DNA of 64,000 nucleotides from Microbulbifer taiwanensis (GTDB lineage: Bacteria > Pseudomonadota > Gammaproteobacteria > Pseudomonadales > Cellvibrionaceae). Shown piece after piece: positions 7,852 to 17,319 of this stretch (position 1 is its first letter; each line of letters starts with the position of its first letter). The notes under the pieces were generated by a model. That model was not told where the DNA came from. It worked only from the letters and a program-made list of their open reading frames with translations, and made no database searches. The translations under genes and the position numbers were made by a program. Location: the NCBI RefSeq assembly GCF_014904815.1, contig NZ_JACZFR010000028.1:124001-188000 (forward strand), read 5' to 3'.

Positions 7852-9033
7852 TTACAGCTGCGACAGCCCCCGTATCAGGTCCCGCTGTAGATCCTCCACG
7901 TCCTCCAGCCCCACCGATACGCGAATCAGGTTCTCGGTAATGCCGGCGCGTGCCTTGTCCTCTTCGCTGAGGCGCCCGTGGGTGGTGGTGGCCGGGTGCA
8001 CTATGGTGCTCTTGGCGTCGCCCAGGTTGGCGGTACAGGACAATATCCTGCAACTGTCGATCACCTTCCAGGCCGCCTCGCGGCCGCCGCGCACGGAAAA
8101 GCTCAACACGCCGCCGAACATCGACTGCTGTTTTGCTGCGAGCAGATGTCCCGGGTGCTTGGGCAGGCCGGCGTAATTGACCTTGTCCACCGCGGCCTGC
8201 TCGTCCAGCCACCAGGCCAGCGCCAGGGCATTGCGGCAGTGGGCCTGCATGCGCAGGTTGAGGGTCTCCAGGCCCTTCAGGAACACCCAGGCGTTGAACG
8301 GGCTCATGCTGGGGCCGGCGGTGCGCAGGAAGATCACCAGCTCATCCATGATTTCCTTCTTGCCTACGGCCACACCACCGACGCAGCGGCCCTGGCCATC
8401 CAGGTACTTGGTGGCCGAGTGCACCACTATGTCGGCACCCAGCGCCAGGGGCCGCTGCAGCGCCGGGGTGCAGAAACAGTTGTCCACCACCAGCAGCGCG
8501 GAGGCAGCGTGGGCCAGCTCCGCAAGCGCGGCGATATCGGCCACTTCGCACAGGGGGTTGGAGGGGGTTTCCATAAACAGCAGCCTGGTGTCGCCGTCCA
8601 GAGCGTCCTTCCACTGCTGCATATCGGTAAGGTCGACATAACTCACGCGCACGCCGAACTTTTCCATATAGCGGCCGAAGAGTGCGGTGGTGGTGCCGAA
8701 GACGCTGCGCGAACAGATAACACGGTCGCCGCTTTTCAGCAGCGCCATGCACAGGCTCAGTATCGCGGCCATACCACTGGAAGTAGCCACCGCCGCCTCG
8801 CCGCCTTCCAGGGCGGCCATGCGCTGCTCGAACATACGCACAGTGGGATTGGTATAGCGGGAGTAGACATTGCCCCGGGATTCGCCGGAAAAGCGCGCGG
8901 CGGCCTCGGCGGCGGAGGGAAATACGTAACTGGAGGTGAGGTACATGGCCTCTGAGTGCTCGCCTTCTTCCGAGCGACTCTGCCCGGCGCGCACCGCCAG
9001 GGTTTCCAGTGAATAGCCTTCGTCTTCGAACAT
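7852..9033 (-). CDS. metZ: O-succinylhomoserine sulfhydrylase
   Basis: A 393-residue PLP enzyme of the Cys/Met metabolism family. It joins O-succinylhomoserine and sulfide to give homocysteine, a direct-sulfhydrylation route to methionine in the cytoplasm. The PLP-binding lysine is Lys209 in SATKYLDGQGR, and SRYTNPTVRMFEQRM and ETPSNP are family hallmarks. It lies downstream of purF exactly as metZ does in Pseudomonas; this context separates it from cystathionine gamma-synthase and MetY. The 196-base gap from purF holds a hairpin, so separate transcription is possible. Confidence 0.92.
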   Translation of the reverse strand: MFEDEGYSLETLAVRAGQSRSEEGEHSEAMYLTSSYVFPSAAEAAARFSGESRGNVYSRYTNPTVRMFEQRMAALEGGEAAVATSSGMAAILSLCMALLKSGDRVICSRSVFGTTTALFGRYMEKFGVRVSYVDLTDMQQWKDALDGDTRLLFMETPSNPLCEVADIAALAELAHAASALLVVDNCFCTPALQRPLALGADIVVHSATKYLDGQGRCVGGVAVGKKEIMDELVIFLRTAGPSMSPFNAWVFLKGLETLNLRMQAHCRNALALAWWLDEQAAVDKVNYAGLPKHPGHLLAAKQQSMFGGVLSFSVRGGREAAWKVIDSCRILSCTANLGDAKSTIVHPATTTHGRLSEEDKARAGITENLIRVSVGLEDVEDLQRDLIRGLSQL

Positions 9034-9197
9034 ATACCGTCCCAGGCGTGTTTGAAATAGGAAAGCGGAATAATGAAGGATGGAGAGGGATTAATAAAGC
9101 GCAGACGAGAAGGTTGCGAAGGTTGGTCGAAGTGATTGGATTGATGTAGAGGCTCTGCTGCCGGGAACCAGACTGCGGAGCCACTATAAAACCGGCC

Positions 9198-9225
9198 GGA
9201 ATGCCGAGCCGGAGCTCGGCGTTCC
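9198..9225 (-). terminator. Hairpin downstream of purF, possible terminator
   Basis: Arms GGAATGCCGAGC (9198-9209) and GCTCGGCGTTCC (9214-9225) form a strong stem starting five bases after the purF stop. In the direction of transcription a short GGTTTT run follows some bases later, so it could be a weak intrinsic terminator or just a processing hairpin. Confidence 0.5.
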
Positions 9226-9229
9226 CGGG

Positions 9230-10717
9230 TTAGATCGAACTCTGGCTGCCCTTGCCCTGCTTGGCAGAATCGTTGCGCTGGGCGTGCAGGTTTTCCAGGT
9301 ATTCGTCGTCCACGTCGCCGGTAATGTAGTTGCCGTCGAACACGGAACAGTCGAACTGCTCGATTTTTTCGTTGCCCTCAGCGGAGCTGGCCACCAGGTC
9401 GTCCAGGTCCTGGTAGATCAGCCAGTCGGCACCTATCTCCTTGCAGATTTCCTCGGTAGTGCGGCCGTGGGCCACCAGCTCTTCCGCCGAGGGCATATCG
9501 ATGCCATAGACATTCGGGTACTTCACCGCGGGCGCCGCCGAGGCGAAGTAGACCTTGGCCGCACCGGCGTCGCGGGCCATCTGGATAATCTGCTTGCAGG
9601 TGGTGCCGCGCACGATGGAATCGTCCACCAGCAGCACATTCTTGCCGCGAAATTCCAGCTCGATGGCGTTCAGCTTCTGGCGCACCGACTTCTTGCGCTG
9701 CTTCTGGCCCGGCATGATGAAGGTGCGACCGATATAGCGGTTCTTCACCATGCCCTCACGGAATTTGACCCCCAGGCGGTAGGCCACTGTCTGCCCGGAA
9801 GTGCGCGCGGAGTCGGGAATCGGGATCACTACGTCGATATCGTGATCCGGGCGCTCACGCAGTATCTTGTCCGCCAGGTGCTCGCCCTGGCGCAGGCGCG
9901 CCTTGTGCACGGAAACGCCGTCCATGATGGAGTCGGGACGCGCAAAGTAGACATGCTCGAAGATACAGGGATTCAGGGACGGGTTTTCCGCGCACTGCTC
10001 CGCGTGCACTGTGCCATCCAGCTCGATATAGATGGCCTCGCCCGGCGCCACATCGCGCACCAGGGTGTAACCGAGCACATCCAGGGCCACGGATTCGGAC
10101 GCGACCATATACTCGGTGCCCTTGTCGGTCTCGCGTTTGCCGTATACCAGCGGGCGGATACCGTTGGGATCGCGGAAGGCGACGATACCGTAGCCGACGA
10201 TCAGCGCCACACAGGCGTAGCCGCCGCGCACGCGTTTGTGCACCGCGCGCATCGCGGTAAAGATATCCTCCGCCTTCGGCTGCAGCTTGTGCTGCACCAG
10301 CAATTCGTGGGCGAAGACATTCAGCAGCACCTCGGAATCGGAGTCGGTGCTGATATGGCGGAGGTCCTGCTGGTAGATCTCCTCCATCACCTCGTCCTTG
10401 TTGGTGAGGTTGCCATTGTGGGCCATGGCGATGCCGTAGGGGGAATTGACGTAGAAGGGCTGGGCCAGGGCCGGGCCGGAGCCGCCGGCGGTGGGGTAGC
10501 GCACATGGCCGATACCGAAACTGCCTTTCAGGCGCTCCATATGGCGCGCGCGGAACACATCGCGCACCAGGCCATTGGCCTTCTGCTGGTTGAGGCGGTC
10601 TCTGTCGCAGGTGACGATACCCGCCGCATCCTGCCCGCGGTGTTGCAACAGGGTGAGCGCGTCGTACAACTGCAGATTGACGTCACTCTTACCGACGATA
10701 CCGACAATACCACACAT
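9230..10717 (-). CDS. purF: Amidophosphoribosyltransferase
   Basis: A 495-residue enzyme for the first committed step of purine synthesis (PRPP plus glutamine to phosphoribosylamine). The N-terminal glutaminase begins MCGIVGIVG with the nucleophile Cys2 and needs no propeptide removal. [11 protein letters not shown] and AHNGNLTN are typical Ntn-glutaminase motifs. The C-terminal phosphoribosyltransferase domain carries the PRPP loop [13 protein letters not shown] (361-373). It follows cvpA by 68 bases in the classical cvpA-purF operon. Confidence 0.97.
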   Translation of the reverse strand: MCGIVGIVGKSDVNLQLYDALTLLQHRGQDAAGIVTCDRDRLNQQKANGLVRDVFRARHMERLKGSFGIGHVRYPTAGGSGPALAQPFYVNSPYGIAMAHNGNLTNKDEVMEEIYQQDLRHISTDSDSEVLLNVFAHELLVQHKLQPKAEDIFTAMRAVHKRVRGGYACVALIVGYGIVAFRDPNGIRPLVYGKRETDKGTEYMVASESVALDVLGYTLVRDVAPGEAIYIELDGTVHAEQCAENPSLNPCIFEHVYFARPDSIMDGVSVHKARLRQGEHLADKILRERPDHDIDVVIPIPDSARTSGQTVAYRLGVKFREGMVKNRYIGRTFIMPGQKQRKKSVRQKLNAIELEFRGKNVLLVDDSIVRGTTCKQIIQMARDAGAAKVYFASAAPAVKYPNVYGIDMPSAEELVAHGRTTEEICKEIGADWLIYQDLDDLVASSAEGNEKIEQFDCSVFDGNYITGDVDDEYLENLHAQRNDSAKQGKGSQSSI

Positions 10718-10785
10718 AGTCTTGGCCCTACTGGTCGAGAGGGAGCGCTAATGTCGCCCCGTTAAAACAGCGGCAGCGCCGCCCC

Positions 10786-11280
10786 TTAAAACAATGTTAC
10801 AAAAAAGCCCTTGATGGTCGCGGCCAGATGCCGCGCACTGTCCTCAAAGGCGAGAAAATGGGGAATCAGCGCCGACTCCCGCCACCAGCTGTCCTCCTCC
10901 ACCGGCACCAGCGCCGGGGCCAGGATCAGCAGAGCCATCACGATGATCGCGCCGCGCAGCAGCCCGAACACCATACCCAACACCCGGTCAGTTCCGGACA
11001 GCCCGGTGGCTTCGACGAAGGCGGACAGGGTCATATTCAGGCCGGCACCGGCCAGCAGCGTGAAGACAAACAGGATGGCGAAGGCTGCAATGACCTGCAG
11101 CGACGGGGTATCCACCAGGTTGGAGAGCAGCGGCGCCAGCTGGTCGCGAAACATCATCGCGACCACGAAAGCGGCGACCCAGGTGAGCAGGGACAGGGTT
11201 TCGCGCACGAAACCGCGACTGAGACCGATCAGCGTGGAAATGGCCACGATTGCCAGAATGGTCCAGTCAGCCCAGTTCAT
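10786..11280 (-). CDS. cvpA: CvpA family membrane protein
   Basis: A 164-residue inner-membrane protein with four hydrophobic helices (about 5-22, 27-45, 62-82 and 100-122). It begins MNWADWTILAIVAISTLIGL, matching CvpA (colicin V production) proteins in length and N-terminus. In Enterobacteria CvpA is needed for colicin V export and affects envelope stress tolerance; its biochemical function is unclear. It is co-oriented just upstream of purF. Confidence 0.93.
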   Translation of the reverse strand: MNWADWTILAIVAISTLIGLSRGFVRETLSLLTWVAAFVVAMMFRDQLAPLLSNLVDTPSLQVIAAFAILFVFTLLAGAGLNMTLSAFVEATGLSGTDRVLGMVFGLLRGAIIVMALLILAPALVPVEEDSWWRESALIPHFLAFEDSARHLAATIKGFFVTLF

Positions 11281-11416
11281 CCAGTCCTACCTGCCTGCCG
11301 CGGAGAGCGCGCATTCTAACTGAAGCACTCCGGCGCGTGAAGCTGTTCGAAAAACCCTTCGAAATTAGGAGCGGGAATGTTCGGATTGACCGGTTTCAGC
11401 TGCGGGAAATCCGGTA

Positions 11417-12067
11417 TCAGGCCTTGAATTTCAGCACCAGCGTCTGGGCCTTCAACAGCTGGTCCAGCTCCTGCTTGGCCGCCTGGGCGTCCGCCCTGCT
11501 GACCTTGGGACCGACAAAGACACGCACAAAGCGCCCCTTGGAGGTGGTGACGGCGCGGGTATAGGCCTTGTACCCCTCGTCCAGCAAGCGACTGCGCAAC
11601 TTCTCGGCCCGCGATTCCTCGCGATAAGAGGCGACCTGAACCACCCAGGCAATCGGCAGTCCTTGGGCATCGAGGACCGGCGAGGAATTTTTTTCCGGTT
11701 TTTGCGACTGCCCTGTACTTTCAGTCTCAACGACTGCAGCTTCAACGGCAGTCTCGACTTTTTCAGGCTGCGGGCTGGAAACCGGCTCCACGGCCTGCGG
11801 CTGGAAGGCGTCCTCTGGCGCCGGCGCCGGCGCCACCCCGGCCACCGGCTGCGGCTCGGCAATCTCGATCGGCTGGATATCCGGCGGCGGTGGGATCTGA
11901 CTGGTCACGTCGATATAGCGCGCACCCTCGCGATCGAACAGGGTCGGCAGGAAAATAACGGCGAGCGCGGCCAGTACCAGCGCACCCACAATGCGTTGCT
12001 TGAAGCCATCGTTCAGCCGCCCCCCGCGAGGTGCGCCTTGTACGCAATCAGTGTCGCGACTCGCCAT
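11417..12067 (-). CDS. dedD: SPOR domain protein, DedD-like
   Basis: A 216-residue single-pass inner-membrane protein with a short cytoplasmic N-terminus. One transmembrane helix (about 26-44, IVGALVLAALAVIFLPTLF) leads to a proline/glutamate-rich periplasmic linker and a C-terminal SPOR domain (about 140-214, starting AWVVQVASYREESRAEKLRS). SPOR domains bind denuded peptidoglycan at the septum, and DedD helps cell constriction. I chose the ATG at 12067, preceded by ACGAG and overlapping the folC end; an ATG at 12076 is possible. The longer frame to 12127 lies wholly inside folC. Confidence 0.88.
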   Translation of the reverse strand: MASRDTDCVQGAPRGGRLNDGFKQRIVGALVLAALAVIFLPTLFDREGARYIDVTSQIPPPPDIQPIEIAEPQPVAGVAPAPAPEDAFQPQAVEPVSSPQPEKVETAVEAAVVETESTGQSQKPEKNSSPVLDAQGLPIAWVVQVASYREESRAEKLRSRLLDEGYKAYTRAVTTSKGRFVRVFVGPKVSRADAQAAKQELDQLLKAQTLVLKFKA

Positions 12068-13307
12068 CGCCGTCATCTCGTATACGCTGTAAAACTTCCG
12101 CCACAGTAAAGAAGGATCCGAAGACAAGCAACCTGTCTTGCGGACCGCTGGTCAGCAGCAGATTCTCCAGCCCCGCTTCCACGTCCGGGCAGCGATCATC
12201 CAGCCGCACCGCCGGCACCCCCGCCTCACGCAGGCCCGCCAGCAGTGCCTCACCGCCGGCGGCGCGTTCATTGCCGGGCAGCTGCGCCGGGTGCCAGCTG
12301 TCCACCAGATCCCGCAGCGGCGCGAAGAGTCCCGGCAGATCCTTGTCCGCCATCGCCGCCACCAGTGCGTAGGTCTTGCCCGAGGCCGGGTTGGCGGCCA
12401 GCCAGCGCGCCAGGTATTCGGCAGCGGCCGGATTGTGCCCCACGTCCAGCAGCAGGTTGCGCTCGCGCCACTGCAGCTGCTGGCAGCGGCCAGCCAGCCG
12501 CACCCCGGCCAGCGCCTCCTCCAGGCCGCGCTGCGGCAGCGCCTGCAGGACCGCCAGCGCAGTAATGGCAGCCGCAATACTCGGGCGCGGCAGGCTGATC
12601 GGCGGCAGCTCCACCTCCAGTTCGCCGAAGCGGTAGTTATCGCCGCCATCAATGAAGTCGCGACCGATAAAATAGCCCGGCGCGCCCAGGCCGGATGCCG
12701 CCGACACCACCGATAGCGGCGGTTGCGGGTCGGCACACACCAGGGGGCTGCCCGCGCGCAGAATACCGGCCTTCTCGCGGCCGATCACTTCCCTGTCGCT
12801 ACCCAGCCAGGCCTCATGATCGATGGCCACACTGGTAATGATGGCCAGGTCTGCATCCACCAGGTTGACGGCATCCAGACGCCCGCCGAGCCCCACCTCC
12901 AACAGCGCGTATTCAATGCCGGCCTCCCGGAACAACCACAGGGCCGCGAGGGTGGTGAACTCGAAATAGGTCAGGCTGGTCTGGCCGCGGGCCGCCTCCA
13001 CTGCCTCGAAGGCGCGCACCAGATCCGCATCTTCCACTTCGACGCCATCGATGCGCACCCGCTCATTGAAACGCAACAGATGCGGTGAACTGTAGGCGCC
13101 CACGGAATGGCCGCCGGCGCACAGCAGCGCCTCCATGGTGGCGACGCAGGAGCCCTTGCCGTTGGTGCCGGCGACGGTGATGACCATCGGCGCCGGCTTT
13201 TCCACGTCCAGCGCGCGCGCAACTTCCGCCACACGCTTCAGGCCCAGTTCGATTTCGGTGGGGTGCAGCTTCTCCAGGCTGGAGAGCCAGTGTTGCAGTG
13301 AGGTCAT
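12048..13307 (-). CDS. folC: Bifunctional folylpolyglutamate / dihydrofolate synthase
   Basis: A 419-residue Mur-ligase-like ATP enzyme that glutamylates dihydropteroate and folates. The P-loop is GTNGKGS (47-53). DADLAIITSVAIDHEAWLGS and the glycine-rich LLEVGLGGRLDAVN follow as in FolC, and the second domain contains LLLDVGHNPAA. The 3' end overlaps the dedD start, suggesting coupled translation. Upstream lies a family B repeat and then accD, the conserved accD-folC order. Confidence 0.95.
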   Translation of the reverse strand: MTSLQHWLSSLEKLHPTEIELGLKRVAEVARALDVEKPAPMVITVAGTNGKGSCVATMEALLCAGGHSVGAYSSPHLLRFNERVRIDGVEVEDADLVRAFEAVEAARGQTSLTYFEFTTLAALWLFREAGIEYALLEVGLGGRLDAVNLVDADLAIITSVAIDHEAWLGSDREVIGREKAGILRAGSPLVCADPQPPLSVVSAASGLGAPGYFIGRDFIDGGDNYRFGELEVELPPISLPRPSIAAAITALAVLQALPQRGLEEALAGVRLAGRCQQLQWRERNLLLDVGHNPAAAEYLARWLAANPASGKTYALVAAMADKDLPGLFAPLRDLVDSWHPAQLPGNERAAGGEALLAGLREAGVPAVRLDDRCPDVEAGLENLLLTSGPQDRLLVFGSFFTVAEVLQRIRDDGDGESRH

Positions 13308-13329
13308 AGTTTAAAAAGTCACATACAAA

Positions 13330-13406
13330 TGTAGGAGCGGCCGGTGGCCGCGATCAGAGTCCATAGAGTACTGGAAGCCCGATCGCGGCCACCGGCCGCT
13401 CCTACA
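13330..13406. repeat. Palindromic repeat, family B (copy 2)
   Basis: An almost perfect palindrome: TGTAGGAGCGGCCGGTGGCC at the left and the complementary GGCCACCGGCCGCTCCTACA at the right, with inner GCGATC / GATCGC arms. It fills most of the 119-bp accD-folC spacer. Confidence 0.85.
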
Positions 13407-13426
13407 AAGCGAGGGATATCGTCAGA

Positions 13427-14281
13427 TCAGGCGCCGGTCAATTTACCCAGAATCCGCGACACGGTCGCGCGCATATCGTTGCGCGGGATAATCATGTCGA
13501 TGGCGCCGTGATCCAGCAGGAATTCTGCGCGCTGGAAGCCCTTGGGCAGTTTTTGGCGAATGGTCTGCTCGATGATGTTCGGACCGGCAAAACCGGCGCG
13601 GGCGCCGGGCTCGGCGGCATTGATATCGCCGAGCAGGGCCAGGGAGGCGGACACGCCGCCGTAAACCGGATCCGTCATGATGGAAATATAGGGCACACCG
13701 GCCATCTTCAGCTTTTCCAGCACCGCGGAAGTCTTGGCCATCTGCATCAGGGAGATCAATGCCTCCTGCATGCGCGCACCGCCTGTGGCGGAGAAGCACA
13801 CCAGTGGAATCCCCTCCTCCAGTGCGCACTGGGCCGCACGGGTAAAGCGCTCGCCGACCACATAACCCATGGAGCCGCCGTGGAAGGCGAACTCGAAAGC
13901 CACCGCCACCAGGGGCTTGCCCTCGAGGGTGCCGCGCATGGCGATCAGCGCATCCTTCTCGCCGGTCGCCTTCTGCGCCTGGGACAGGCGATCCTTGTAT
14001 TTCTTCACGTCCTTGAATTTCAGGCGATCCACCGGCTCCACGTCGGTGGCCAGCTCTTCGCGGCCGACTTCGTCGAGGAAGATATCCAGGCGGCGGCGGG
14101 CGCCGATGCGGAAGTGGTGATCGCACTTGGGACACACATCCAGGTTGCGCTCCAACTCCGGGCGGTAAAGCATGGCGTCGCACTTGACGCACTTTTTCCA
14201 GACGCCCTCGGGAACCTTACTGGCGCCGGTGCGGCGCTCGGTGCGAATGACCGCGGGAACAATCTTTTCTAACCAGCTCAT
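13427..14281 (-). CDS. accD: Acetyl-CoA carboxylase carboxyltransferase subunit beta
   Basis: A 284-residue cytoplasmic subunit that, with AccA, transfers the carboxyl group from biotin carboxyl carrier protein to acetyl-CoA to give malonyl-CoA. The N-terminal zinc ribbon is complete: Cys31, Cys34, Cys50 and Cys53 ([16 protein letters not shown], then CPKCDHHFR). The crotonase-like core follows with [12 protein letters not shown] and [10 protein letters not shown]. Length and motifs are those of AccD. It stands between trpA and folC. Confidence 0.97.
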   Translation of the reverse strand: MSWLEKIVPAVIRTERRTGASKVPEGVWKKCVKCDAMLYRPELERNLDVCPKCDHHFRIGARRRLDIFLDEVGREELATDVEPVDRLKFKDVKKYKDRLSQAQKATGEKDALIAMRGTLEGKPLVAVAFEFAFHGGSMGYVVGERFTRAAQCALEEGIPLVCFSATGGARMQEALISLMQMAKTSAVLEKLKMAGVPYISIMTDPVYGGVSASLALLGDINAAEPGARAGFAGPNIIEQTIRQKLPKGFQRAEFLLDHGAIDMIIPRNDMRATVSRILGKLTGA

Positions 14282-14420
14282 CTCGTTTCCAAATCCCGAT
14301 GCTTTTTATTAGCCGGCATATTTTACCGACCGATTGGTTTCAGGCTGTGAATTAAAACACTAAGCAGGGCGACAGACCCGGCCAGATCAGCCGCCGTTTT
14401 AGGCTTTCTGGCCAGGTGGA

Positions 14421-15236
14421 TCAGCTATCCAGGGCGGTGCGGATCTCGTCCACCAAGTCCGCAATACTATCCCTGGCCGCCGCACCGTCGGCCGCCGCAC
14501 CGACAGCGGATACCAGCACGCTGCCCACCACGGCACCATCGCCATGCTCGCTGACCGATCTGGCCGAGGCGCCATCCTTGATACCAAAACCGACGCACAG
14601 TGGCAGGTCGGTAAAGCGACGGATGCGCGCCAGGTTGTCGCGCACCGAATCCAGATCCAGGTGGCCGGCGCCGGTCACCCCTTTCAGGGACACATAATAG
14701 ACAAATCCGCTGGCCAGGCGCGTTATCTCCTCGATGCGCTCTTCACTGGTAGTGGGCGTCAGCAGGAAGATATTGCGCAGACCGCGCTCCGCCAGCAACT
14801 GGCTCAAAGGCCCGGCCTCCTCTGCCGGCAGATCCACGGTCAGGGCGCCGTCGACACCGGCATCGCAAGCCGCATCAGCGAACGGCTCTGCCCCCATCTT
14901 CTCGATCGGGTTGGCGTAGCCCATCAGGATCACCGGCGTTTCACTGTCCTGCTGGCGGAATTCCCGCACCAGTTCCAGGCACTTGCGTAGCGAGACCCTG
15001 TTGGCCAGGGCGCGCTCGTGCCCCTTCTGGATCACCGGGCCCTCGGCCATCGGATCGGAAAAAGGCACGCCCAGTTCGATCAGGTCCGAGCCACTGGCCA
15101 CCAGCTGGTGCATCAGCGGCACCGTGTTGTCCAGGCCGCCGTCGCCGGCGACGATATAGGTCACCAGCGCCTTGCGGCCCTCGCCGCGCAGTTTGGCGAA
15201 ACGGCGATCGATTCTGTTTTCCTGAAACTCACTCAT
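14421..15236 (-). CDS. trpA: Tryptophan synthase alpha subunit
   Basis: A 271-residue TIM-barrel enzyme that cleaves indole-3-glycerol phosphate and channels indole to TrpB. Glu54 in IELGVPFSDP aligns with the catalytic Glu49 of Salmonella TrpA. The second acid, Asp60 in Salmonella (DPLADGP), is Glu65 here (DPMAEGP), a conservative change. The loop 6 region KGVTGAGHLD is normal. It lies 11 bases after trpB, so the two are surely co-transcribed. Confidence 0.96.
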   Translation of the reverse strand: MSEFQENRIDRRFAKLRGEGRKALVTYIVAGDGGLDNTVPLMHQLVASGSDLIELGVPFSDPMAEGPVIQKGHERALANRVSLRKCLELVREFRQQDSETPVILMGYANPIEKMGAEPFADAACDAGVDGALTVDLPAEEAGPLSQLLAERGLRNIFLLTPTTSEERIEEITRLASGFVYYVSLKGVTGAGHLDLDSVRDNLARIRRFTDLPLCVGFGIKDGASARSVSEHGDGAVVGSVLVSAVGAAADGAAARDSIADLVDEIRTALDS

Positions 15237-15247
15237 TGCGCCACTCC

Positions 15248-16492
15248 TCAGACTTCAATGCCGTCGATGGCGGCGACGGTGAAAATATCCTTGTCACCGC
15301 GGCCAGACAGGTTCACGACGATGTTCTGCGACCGCTTCATGGTCGCGGCCAGTTTGAGGCCGTAGGCCACCGCGTGACTGGATTCCAGTGCGGGAATGAT
15401 GCCCTCAGTGCGAGTCAGGGTACGGAAGGCGTCCAGCGCCTCCTTGTCGTCCGCGGTGACGTATTCCACGCGGCCGATATCCTTCAGCCAGGCGTGTTCC
15501 GGGCCCACCCCCGGGTAGTCGAGACCGGCGGAGACGGAGTGAGTTTCGATAATCTGGCCGTCCTCATCTTCCATCAGGTAGGTGCGGTTGCCGTGCAGTA
15601 TGCCCGGTACGCCGTCGTTCAGCGGTGCGGCGTGGTGGCCGGTCGCCAGACCCTCACCCCCCGCCTCTACGCCGTACATCTTCACGCCGCCATCATTCAG
15701 GAAGGGGTGGAAGAGACCGATGGCATTGGAGCCGCCGCCGACACAGGCCACCAGCGCATCCGGCAACTGGCCGAACTCCTCCAGGCTCTGCCGCCTGGCC
15801 TCGCGACCGATTACCGAGTTGAAGTCGCGCACCAGCTGCGGGTAGGGGTGCGGGCCGGCCACGGTGCCGATAATGTAGAAGGTGTCGTCCACATTGGTGA
15901 CCCAGTCGCGCATGGCCTCGTTCATGGCGTCCTTCAAGGTCTTGGAACCTGACTCCACCGGAATCACCTCGGCGCCCAGCAGCTTCATGCGGTAGACGTT
16001 GGGGGACTGGCGCTTGACGTCCTCGGCACCCATATAGACGGCACATTTCAGCCCCAGGCGCGCGGCCACGGTGGCAGTGGCCACGCCGTGCTGACCCGCA
16101 CCCGTCTCGGCAATCACGCGGCTCTTGCCGCTGTGCTTGGCCAGCAGCGCCTGGCCGACGGTGTTGTTGACCTTGTGCGCGCCGGTGTGGTTCAGGTCCT
16201 CGCGCTTCAGCCAGATACGGGCACCGCCGGCCTGCTCAGTCAGCCGCTCGGCCAGGTAGAGGGGAGACGGGCGGCCCACATAGTGCGCCAGGTCGTGATC
16301 GAAGGCGGCAATAAATTCCGGATCATCCTTCAAGCGCGTGTACATCGCCTGCAACTCGTCCAGCGCACTGATCAGCGTCTCCGACACAAAGCGGCCACCG
16401 TAGGGGCCGAAGTGTCCACCGGCATCCGGGTAGGCGGAAAAATCTATCGCGTCTGAATCACTCAATTTCAATACTCCATTTTCACTGATCAC
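15248..16492 (-). CDS. trpB: Tryptophan synthase beta subunit
   Basis: A 414-residue PLP enzyme that condenses indole with serine to give tryptophan. Lys107 in [11 protein letters not shown] forms the internal aldimine, and GGGSNAIG is the phosphate-binding loop. The N-terminus has the standard [11 protein letters not shown]. It sits 20 bases after trpF. In Pseudomonas trpBA lies elsewhere with its own activator; here trpBA has joined the trpF-accD operon. Confidence 0.97.
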   Translation of the reverse strand: MISENGVLKLSDSDAIDFSAYPDAGGHFGPYGGRFVSETLISALDELQAMYTRLKDDPEFIAAFDHDLAHYVGRPSPLYLAERLTEQAGGARIWLKREDLNHTGAHKVNNTVGQALLAKHSGKSRVIAETGAGQHGVATATVAARLGLKCAVYMGAEDVKRQSPNVYRMKLLGAEVIPVESGSKTLKDAMNEAMRDWVTNVDDTFYIIGTVAGPHPYPQLVRDFNSVIGREARRQSLEEFGQLPDALVACVGGGSNAIGLFHPFLNDGGVKMYGVEAGGEGLATGHHAAPLNDGVPGILHGNRTYLMEDEDGQIIETHSVSAGLDYPGVGPEHAWLKDIGRVEYVTADDKEALDAFRTLTRTEGIIPALESSHAVAYGLKLAATMKRSQNIVVNLSGRGDKDIFTVAAIDGIEV

Positions 16493-16512
16493 TCACCACA
16501 AACCACTCGCCA

Positions 16513-17121
16513 CTAGCCCTTGGCTGCACGGATAAACGCAGCGACTTTTTCCGGGTCCTTGCGCCCCGGCGCCGCCTCTACGCCGCCGCTGACATCCACT
16601 GCCTGGGGTCGCGCCGACTCTATCGCCGGCGCCACATTGCCCGGCGTCAGGCCGCCGGCCAGCACTATGGACCTGCCACTGTGTTGCGGTACCCGCTGCC
16701 AGTCGAAGGTCTCGCCGGTACCGCCGGGCACGCCGGGACGGTAGGCGTCGAGCAGGAAGCCGCGCGCCCGCGGGTGTTCATTCATGGCCGCGAGCACATC
16801 GAGGCCGTCTTTCATCCGCAGCGCCTTGATATAGGGGCGCTGGAACTGCGCGCAGTATCCGGCATTTTCATCGCCATGGAACTGCAGTAGGTTCAGCGGC
16901 ACCCGCGCGAGTATCTCGAGCACTTCCTCTGCAGCGGCATTGACGAAGAGCCCGGTCAGGGTGACGAAGGGCGGCACTGCCGCAGCGATAGCGGCCGCCC
17001 GCTCCGCATCGATATATCGGGGACTGGCCGAATAGAACACCAGCCCCAGCGCATCGGCACCGGCGGCGACGGCCGCGGTCGCGTCTTCGATAGTGGTGAT
17101 ACCGCAGATTTTTACTTGCAT
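16513..17121 (-). CDS. trpF: Phosphoribosylanthranilate isomerase
   Basis: A 202-residue TIM-barrel enzyme that catalyses the Amadori rearrangement of phosphoribosylanthranilate in tryptophan synthesis. The general base Cys6 lies in VKICGITTIEDA and the general acid Asp125 in GFLLDAYRPG; GLTPGNV and VDVSGGVE bind phosphate. It stands alone, not fused to TrpC, and heads a trpF-trpB-trpA set. Confidence 0.96.
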   Translation of the reverse strand: MQVKICGITTIEDATAAVAAGADALGLVFYSASPRYIDAERAAAIAAAVPPFVTLTGLFVNAAAEEVLEILARVPLNLLQFHGDENAGYCAQFQRPYIKALRMKDGLDVLAAMNEHPRARGFLLDAYRPGVPGGTGETFDWQRVPQHSGRSIVLAGGLTPGNVAPAIESARPQAVDVSGGVEAAPGRKDPEKVAAFIRAAKG

Positions 17122-17214
17122 CGCGCTTGCTGTTAACTGCTCGACCGGCGGTTCAAAAATGAGGGAGCCCGCGATACTAGCAGATTGGCGCGGGGCGCGA
17201 AATGCGCAGAGTGC

Positions 17215-17306
17215 TGTAGGAGCGGCCCATGGCCGCGATCGAGGTGAGGCTTAACGGGGAGATTCGATCACAGCCATGGGCGGATGGCCGCCCCACCGCT
17301 CCCACA
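17215..17306. repeat. Palindromic repeat, family B (degenerate copy 3)
   Basis: Starts TGTAGGAGCGGCCCATGGCC and ends with a mismatched complement (CGCTCCCACA), with an inner CATGGCCGCGATCGA / TCGATCACAGCCATG pairing. It is longer and more mismatched than copies 1 and 2. It occupies the truA-trpF spacer. Confidence 0.65.
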
Positions 17307-17319
17307 TGGAGAGTGCCGG

